NCBI GenBank assembly: GCA_001661515.1
Contig: LUVW01000045.1
Coordinates: 5,285-69,284, forward strand
DNA: 64,000 nucleotides
Reading direction: 5' to 3'
DNA from: Capniomyces stellatus
Taxonomy: Eukaryota > Kickxellomycota > Harpellomycetes > Harpellales > Legeriomycetaceae
The translations under genes were made by a program, and so were the position numbers. The notes beneath the pieces are model-generated. The model was not told where the DNA came from. It made no database searches and worked only from the letters and a program-made list of their open reading frames with translations. This document shows, one piece after another, positions 59,807 to 64,000 of this stretch (the first letter of the stretch is position 1; each line of letters starts with the position of its first letter).

Positions 59807-61744
59807 AAACTAAAGCAGAAGCAGAAACAGAAACAGAAACAGAAACAGAAACAACGACTTCACCACCTTCATTCCCACAACCTCAAAAACTCCCCAAAAA
59901 ATCTCTATTTGACTTGATCAAATCATACACTCCCCACAACTCTCCAAAAGTCTTTGTCCCAAAGGGCCTAGTCAACACCGGAAACATGTGCTTCATGAAC
60001 GTTGTTCTCCAAGCCTTCCTCCACTGTCACTACCTAACCAACCTTTTAATCGACATCAGAGACACTGTTTCTCACAATTTCTCTTCAAACATCCCTATAA
60101 TCGATTCTCTCATTCTCTACATCAACGAGTTTCACTACCTCACTTCTGAATTCGACAATTCGTTAACCGATGACCCCTTTGTTCCCGAATACGTTTATCT
60201 CGCTCTTCGCCAAAAAAAGATTTTCCAGACTTCTCGGGTAACTAACCCACTCTAATCATCTACCTTTTATATCTTTTACATCATTTACTTTTTCTATATA
60301 CATATATATATTTTGCTTCGTTTAATTGCTTGCTTGGGTTTTATTAGGGCCAGCAAGAAGATGCTATCGAGTTTATGGACCATTTAATCAACGGAATGCA
60401 CGACGAACTTCTTCATGGTAACAAAACAAAACAAAACAAAACAAAACAAAACAAAACAAAACAAAACAAATTTCATCTAACTCCTTTCACTTTACTTTAA
60501 TTGGTTTGCTGATTTTTCTATTTTCTTCTATCCATACCCATCTGTACAAACTTACCAATCACTGCTCCGTTTCCCTTTATTAATCTTTACAACCAAAACT
60601 TGTCATTTTTTTTTTTTTTCAGTAATGCAAATCGGAAATGCCCCTGCAAATGGCTTGTCACAAAACTCCTCAAAACTCCAAACTTCCCCTTCGTTTGCTG
60701 GCTTTGCATCTCCAAAGTCACCTAAAACCTCAGCCCATCAAAACGACCCCTTTTCAACTCAACCATCCCACCCCAACAGTGCCAATCTGAACTACCACAA
60801 CTCATCAGACATCCCATCTGACTGCGGTCTTTCCTACTCTGACCAGTACCTCGCTGCTAATTACGGCGACTTTGAAAACTCTGATAATGGAAACGACTGG
60901 CTGAAGGTTGGCAAAAACAGCAAACTCGTCATCAACCGCGACTACCAATTTGCCCAAACCCCTATTTCCATGATTTTTGGCGGGTATCTCCGGTCTGAAC
61001 TCAAAATTCCTGGGTCCAAACCCTCATCCACCAGAGAACCCTTCCAGTGCTTGGCTCTTGACATTTCAGTAAGTGGACAAAACTAAATACACGATGAAAT
61101 CAATTTATATTGACAAATCAACACACTCATTGTTGAATTTAGTTACTTTTTTTTTTTCCAACTCTTATTTATACTAATCTTACCTTTTTAATCTTTTTTT
61201 TATTTTTTTTATTTTTTTTATTTTTTTAATTTTTATTTTTTTTGTCTTGTGTTGCCCCCACTTTGTTTTTCTCTAGCCTCCTGAGGTCGAACATTTAGAA
61301 GATGCAATTGACCACCTGACTTTCCCTGAAGTCATTGAAGGGTACACAAACTCAAATGGCCACAAAGTCAACGCCACAAAGCAGCTGTTTCTAGACGATC
61401 TACCGCCGGTCCTAGTCATCATTCTAAAGCGGGTTGTTTATTCAATCGAACTTGGCGCGTTCAAAATCAACAAGTTTGTTACTTATCCAAATACCCTTTT
61501 CCTAAAACCCAAATGGTTTAACCGCAAGAGTCACTCTTGTCCCAGCTACAATCTTTCTTCCGTTCTCTATCATCACGGCGACCATGCTGGTGGTGGCCAT
61601 TATACCTGTGATGTTTTGAGGCAGCGGACAGATGATTGGTTGAGATTTGATGATACCGATATCACCACCGGTCTTATGCCTGACCAGGTTTTGTCTGAAA
61701 AGGATGATAGATGCGCCTACATTTTAATTTACACTAGATCTTGA
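58837..61744 (+). CDS. UBP3: Ubiquitin carboxyl-terminal hydrolase, UBP3/USP10 type
   Basis: Cysteine deubiquitinase; the yeast and human relatives act with Bre5/G3BP in trafficking and stress granules. Six exons: 58837-59199, 59311-59338, 59468-60237, 60348-60417, 60623-61068, 61277-61744 (714 aa). ATG at 58837 is chosen over the upstream open frame (58810), which lacks similarity. N-terminus is disordered with Asn-Pro and (Ser-Lys) runs, then PPSSWAALLK, a USP10-type motif, and poly-Thr/(Glu-Thr) repeats. Catalytic parts: Cys box GLVNTGNMCFMNVVLQAFLH, QQEDAIEFMDHL, SMIFGGYLRSELKI, LPPVLVIILKRVVY, and His box HHGDHAGGGHYTCDV with WLRFDD. All catalytic residues are present, so it should be active. 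Fully in phase across five introns. Confidence 0.94.
60421..60470. repeat. ACAAA pentanucleotide repeat in UBP3 intron 4
   Basis: Ten exact copies begin 3 nt after the exon end, so the donor GTAACA is itself partly built from the repeat. Confidence 0.92.
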
Positions 61745-61972
61745 TTTTACCTTTTTACCATTTTTCTTTTACTTTTTTATATATTGATTTTTTTTTTTCT
61801 TTTGGTTATTATTATAAATTCTTTAAATTCAATTTGAAAATAAAAATGAAAAAGTGGGGGTTTTCTTCTTACTATAAAGTTTACTGTTAGGTATTTAAAT
61901 TCGATATAAAAAAAAAAACTGAAATAATAACAGAAATAGAAAAGGTGAGGCACATAACATTTTTATGTAAAG
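61745..61972. other. Convergent spacer of UBP3 and cysteine-rich gene
   Basis: 228 bp, T-rich then A-rich; presumed terminators of both genes. Confidence 0.6.
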
Positions 61973-64000
61973 TTAATCGTCTCCTTCATTATAGACGTTT
62001 TCAGGGTCTGGGTTGCACTTTGCGCATTTGTATATTGGTTTACAAGCCGGGCAGCCTTCAAGAGGAGGTGGTGGAGGAATCAGTTCATTGTCAGGTCCGT
62101 TTGGACAGCTTTCACAATGATGGTTTTCTGGACATTCAGGGCATGATGGGTAGACATTGCACTCTTTACACTTGAGTCCTGGCTCACAAATTGGACACCC
62201 CTCAACATGTGGTGGAGCTGGAATGATTTCGTGGTCAGGGCCAAACTCGCATTTGTCGCATACTTGCTTGATTGGACACTTGGGGCATTCTGTTGGTTTG
62301 GGCTTGCACTTTCTGCATTTCAGTCCTGGCTTGCATACTGTGCACCCCTCAACATGTGGCGGAGCTGGAATGATTTCGTGGTCAGGACCGAATGGACAGA
62401 CTTTGCACACCTCCTTGATTGGACATTTTGCACAGCCAGGTTTGGTGTTGCACTTTTTGCATTTCAGTCCTGGCTCACAAACTGGGCATCCTAGTACATG
62501 CGGTGGAGCTGGAATGATTTCGTGGTCAGGTCCAAATTCACACTTGTCGCACACTTGCTTGATTGGGCATTTAGGACATTTGGTCGGGTCTACATTGCAT
62601 TTTCTGCACTTGAGTCCTGGCTTGCATACTGTGCACCCCTCGACATGTGGCGGGGCTGGAATGATTTCGTGGTCAGGACCGAATGGACAGACTTTGCACA
62701 CCTCCTTGATTGGACATTTTGCACAGCCAGGTTTGGTGTTGCACTTTTTGCATTTCAGTCCTGGCTCACAAACTGGGCATCCTAGTACATGCGGTGGAGC
62801 TGGAATGATTTCGTGGTCAGGTCCAAATTCACACTTGTCGCACACTTGCTTGATTGGGCATTTAGGACATTTGGTCGGGTCTACATTGCATTTTCTGCAC
62901 TTGAGTCCTGGCTTGCATACTGTGCACCCCTCGACATGTGGCGGGGCTGGAATGATTTCGTGGTCAGGACCGAATGGACAGACTTTGCACACCTCCTTGA
63001 TTGGACATTTNGGTGGAGCTGGAATGATTTCGTGGTCAGGGCCAAACTCGCACTTGTCGCATACTTGCTTGATTGGACACTTGGGGCATTCTGTTGGTTT
63101 GGGCTTGCACTTTCTGCATTTCAGTCCTGGCTTGCATACTGTGCACCCCTCAACATGTGGCGGAGCTGGAATGATTTCGTGGTCAGGACCGAATGGACAG
63201 ACTTTGCACACCTCCTTGATTGGACATTTTGCACAGCCAGGTTTGGTGTTGCACTTTTTGCATTTCAGTCCTGGCTCACAAACTGGGCATCCTAGTACAT
63301 GCGGTGGAGCTGGAATGATTTCGTGGTCAGGTCCAAATTCACACTTGTCGCACACTTGCTTGATTGGGCATTTAGGACATTTGGTCGGGTCTACATTGCA
63401 TTTTCTGCACTTGAGTCCTGGCTTGCATACTGTGCACCCCTCGACATGTGGCGGGGCTGGAATGATTTCGTGGTCAGGACCGAATGGACAGACTTTGCAC
63501 ACCTCCTTGATTGGACATTTTGCACAGCCAGGTTTGGTGTTGCACTTTTTGCATTTCAGTCCTGGCTCACAAACTGGGCATCCTAGTACATGCGGTGGAG
63601 CTGGAATGATTTCGTGGTCAGGTCCAAACTCGCATTTGTCGCATACTTGCTTGATTGGACACTTGGGGCATTCTGTTGGTTTGGGCTTGCACTTTTTGCA
63701 TTTCAGCCCTGGCCCGCAAACTGGACACCCTTGTACATGTGGTGGAGGAACAATCACAAGATGTTCAGGGCCATACGGACACTTCTCACATACCTCCTTG
63801 ATTGGACATTTAGGGCATTTGGTTGGGTCTATATTGCATACCATGCATTTCAACCCTGGTTTACATACCGGGCACCCTTCAACATGTGCTGGTGGAGCAA
63901 TAACCAGATGGTCAGGTCCAAACTCGCATTTGTCGCACACTTGCTTGATTGGACATTTAGGACATTCTGTCGGTTTGGGCTTGCACTTTCTACATTTAAG
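61973..64000 (-). CDS. Cysteine-rich tandem-repeat protein, 5'-truncated by window end
   Basis: A minus-strand frame of about 675 codons, still open at the window end, so start and any signal peptide are not visible. It is built of alternating 48- and 49-residue modules forming a 97-residue (291-bp) higher-order repeat. Module pattern: CPIKxVCxxCxFGPDHE, IIPAPPHVxGC, xVCxPGLKCxKC, and NTKPGC or NVDPTKC; eight cysteines per module. C-terminal modules diverge (PECPENHHCESCPNG, LEGCPACKPIYKCAKC) and the protein ends in an acidic tail. N at 63011 falls where the spacing of repeat landmarks drops by exactly 72 bp, so sequence is missing there. I do not know the family. Dense paired cysteines and lack of hydrophobic segments suggest a disulphide-rich extracellular or wall protein; metal binding is the alternative. 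Confidence 0.8.
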   Translation of the reverse strand, partial: LKCRKCKPKPTECPKCPIKQVCDKCEFGPDHLVIAPPAHVEGCPVCKPGLKCMVCNIDPTKCPKCPIKEVCEKCPYGPEHLVIVPPPHVQGCPVCGPGLKCKKCKPKPTECPKCPIKQVCDKCEFGPDHEIIPAPPHVLGCPVCEPGLKCKKCNTKPGCAKCPIKEVCKVCPFGPDHEIIPAPPHVEGCTVCKPGLKCRKCNVDPTKCPKCPIKQVCDKCEFGPDHEIIPAPPHVLGCPVCEPGLKCKKCNTKPGCAKCPIKEVCKVCPFGPDHEIIPAPPHVEGCTVCKPGLKCRKCKPKPTECPKCPIKQVCDKCEFGPDHEIIPAPXKCPIKEVCKVCPFGPDHEIIPAPPHVEGCTVCKPGLKCRKCNVDPTKCPKCPIKQVCDKCEFGPDHEIIPAPPHVLGCPVCEPGLKCKKCNTKPGCAKCPIKEVCKVCPFGPDHEIIPAPPHVEGCTVCKPGLKCRKCNVDPTKCPKCPIKQVCDKCEFGPDHEIIPAPPHVLGCPVCEPGLKCKKCNTKPGCAKCPIKEVCKVCPFGPDHEIIPAPPHVEGCTVCKPGLKCRKCKPKPTECPKCPIKQVCDKCEFGPDHEIIPAPPHVEGCPICEPGLKCKECNVYPSCPECPENHHCESCPNGPDNELIPPPPPLEGCPACKPIYKCAKCNPDPENVYNEGDD
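62211..63600. repeat. 291-bp higher-order tandem repeat
   Basis: The landmark GGTGGAGCTGG occurs at 62502, 62793, 63012, 63303 and 63594. Intervals are 291, 219, 291 and 291. The blocks starting at 62502, 62793 and 63303 read identically by eye over their shared length, including third codon positions. Confidence 0.9.

Noticed and set aside
62207..63586. Plus-strand 95-codon frames with recurring WNDFVVR text
   Set aside because: Antisense of the cysteine-rich repeat; periodic only because the repeat is. The minus frame is continuous with ordered Cys/Pro/Gly modules.
62211..63600. Regular repeats considered as a CRISPR array
   Set aside because: The genome is eukaryotic, units are long, coding and continuous without unique spacers.
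1..64000. Search for transposons, viral insertions or bacterial-type operons
   Set aside because: No transposase, integrase, reverse transcriptase or capsid-like frames, and no terminal inverted repeats were seen on either strand.

Overview
The window is a piece of an AT-rich, intron-dense nuclear genome, almost certainly fungal. The strongest lineage marker is a CHS7-type chitin synthase export chaperone (42715-44552). It sits among ordinary eukaryotic housekeeping genes, including a mitochondrial complex I subunit. Introns are mostly short GT-AG introns, many lying within a few bases of the start codon, and simple repeats are abundant. An early-diverging fungus is my inference; the species cannot be fixed from sequence alone. 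All runs of N (17883-17901, 53520, 58671-58676, 63011) look like assembly artefacts: three lie in homopolymers and one in a collapsed tandem repeat.

Layout. 1-6.7 kb: 3' part of an acyl-CoA thioesterase (+), dephospho-CoA kinase (+), phosphatidylserine decarboxylase (-). 8.3-16.9 kb: the CCR4-NOT scaffold NOT1 (+) as one giant exon plus a small upstream exon, then a small secreted cysteine-containing protein (-). 18.8-23.9 kb: three short minus-strand genes, ribosomal protein uL14/RPL23, complex I NDUFS6 and spliceosomal SmD2. 24.7-33.7 kb: mitochondrial tRNA-modification GTPase MSS1 (+), CstF-50 (-) and SWC4/DMAP1 (-). 35.5-41.1 kb: a PRELI/UPS lipid-transfer protein (+) and two unrecognised minus-strand multi-exon genes. 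42.7-51.3 kb: CHS7 (-), a 4.9-kb gene-free stretch, and a gp78/AMFR-like ER ubiquitin ligase (-). 54.7-64 kb: exportin CRM1 (+), a UBP3/USP10-like deubiquitinase (+) and the 3' end of a cysteine-rich tandem-repeat protein (-) that runs off the window.

Most coding regions were assembled by hand from open reading frames, splice-site consensus, phase agreement and family similarity recalled from memory. Every exon junction listed was checked for phase unless stated otherwise. Several genes serve mitochondrial or membrane-lipid functions (PSD1, PRELI/UPS, NDUFS6, MSS1, CAB5), but there is no operon-like logic. Neighbours are independent genes in tandem, convergent or divergent arrangement.

The most unusual signal is compositional. 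In both giant loci (NOT1 and CRM1) the coding strand is extremely purine-rich, including third codon positions, in the 5' half and flank. It becomes extremely pyrimidine-rich in the 3' half and flank, with a balanced, more GC-rich middle. Other points worth attention are in-frame hexanucleotide repeats encoding dipeptide runs in NOT1, a 291-bp repeat identical between copies in the cysteine-rich gene, tiny first exons, a probable GC-AG intron, a 37-nt intron, and microsatellites placed at or near 5' splice sites.
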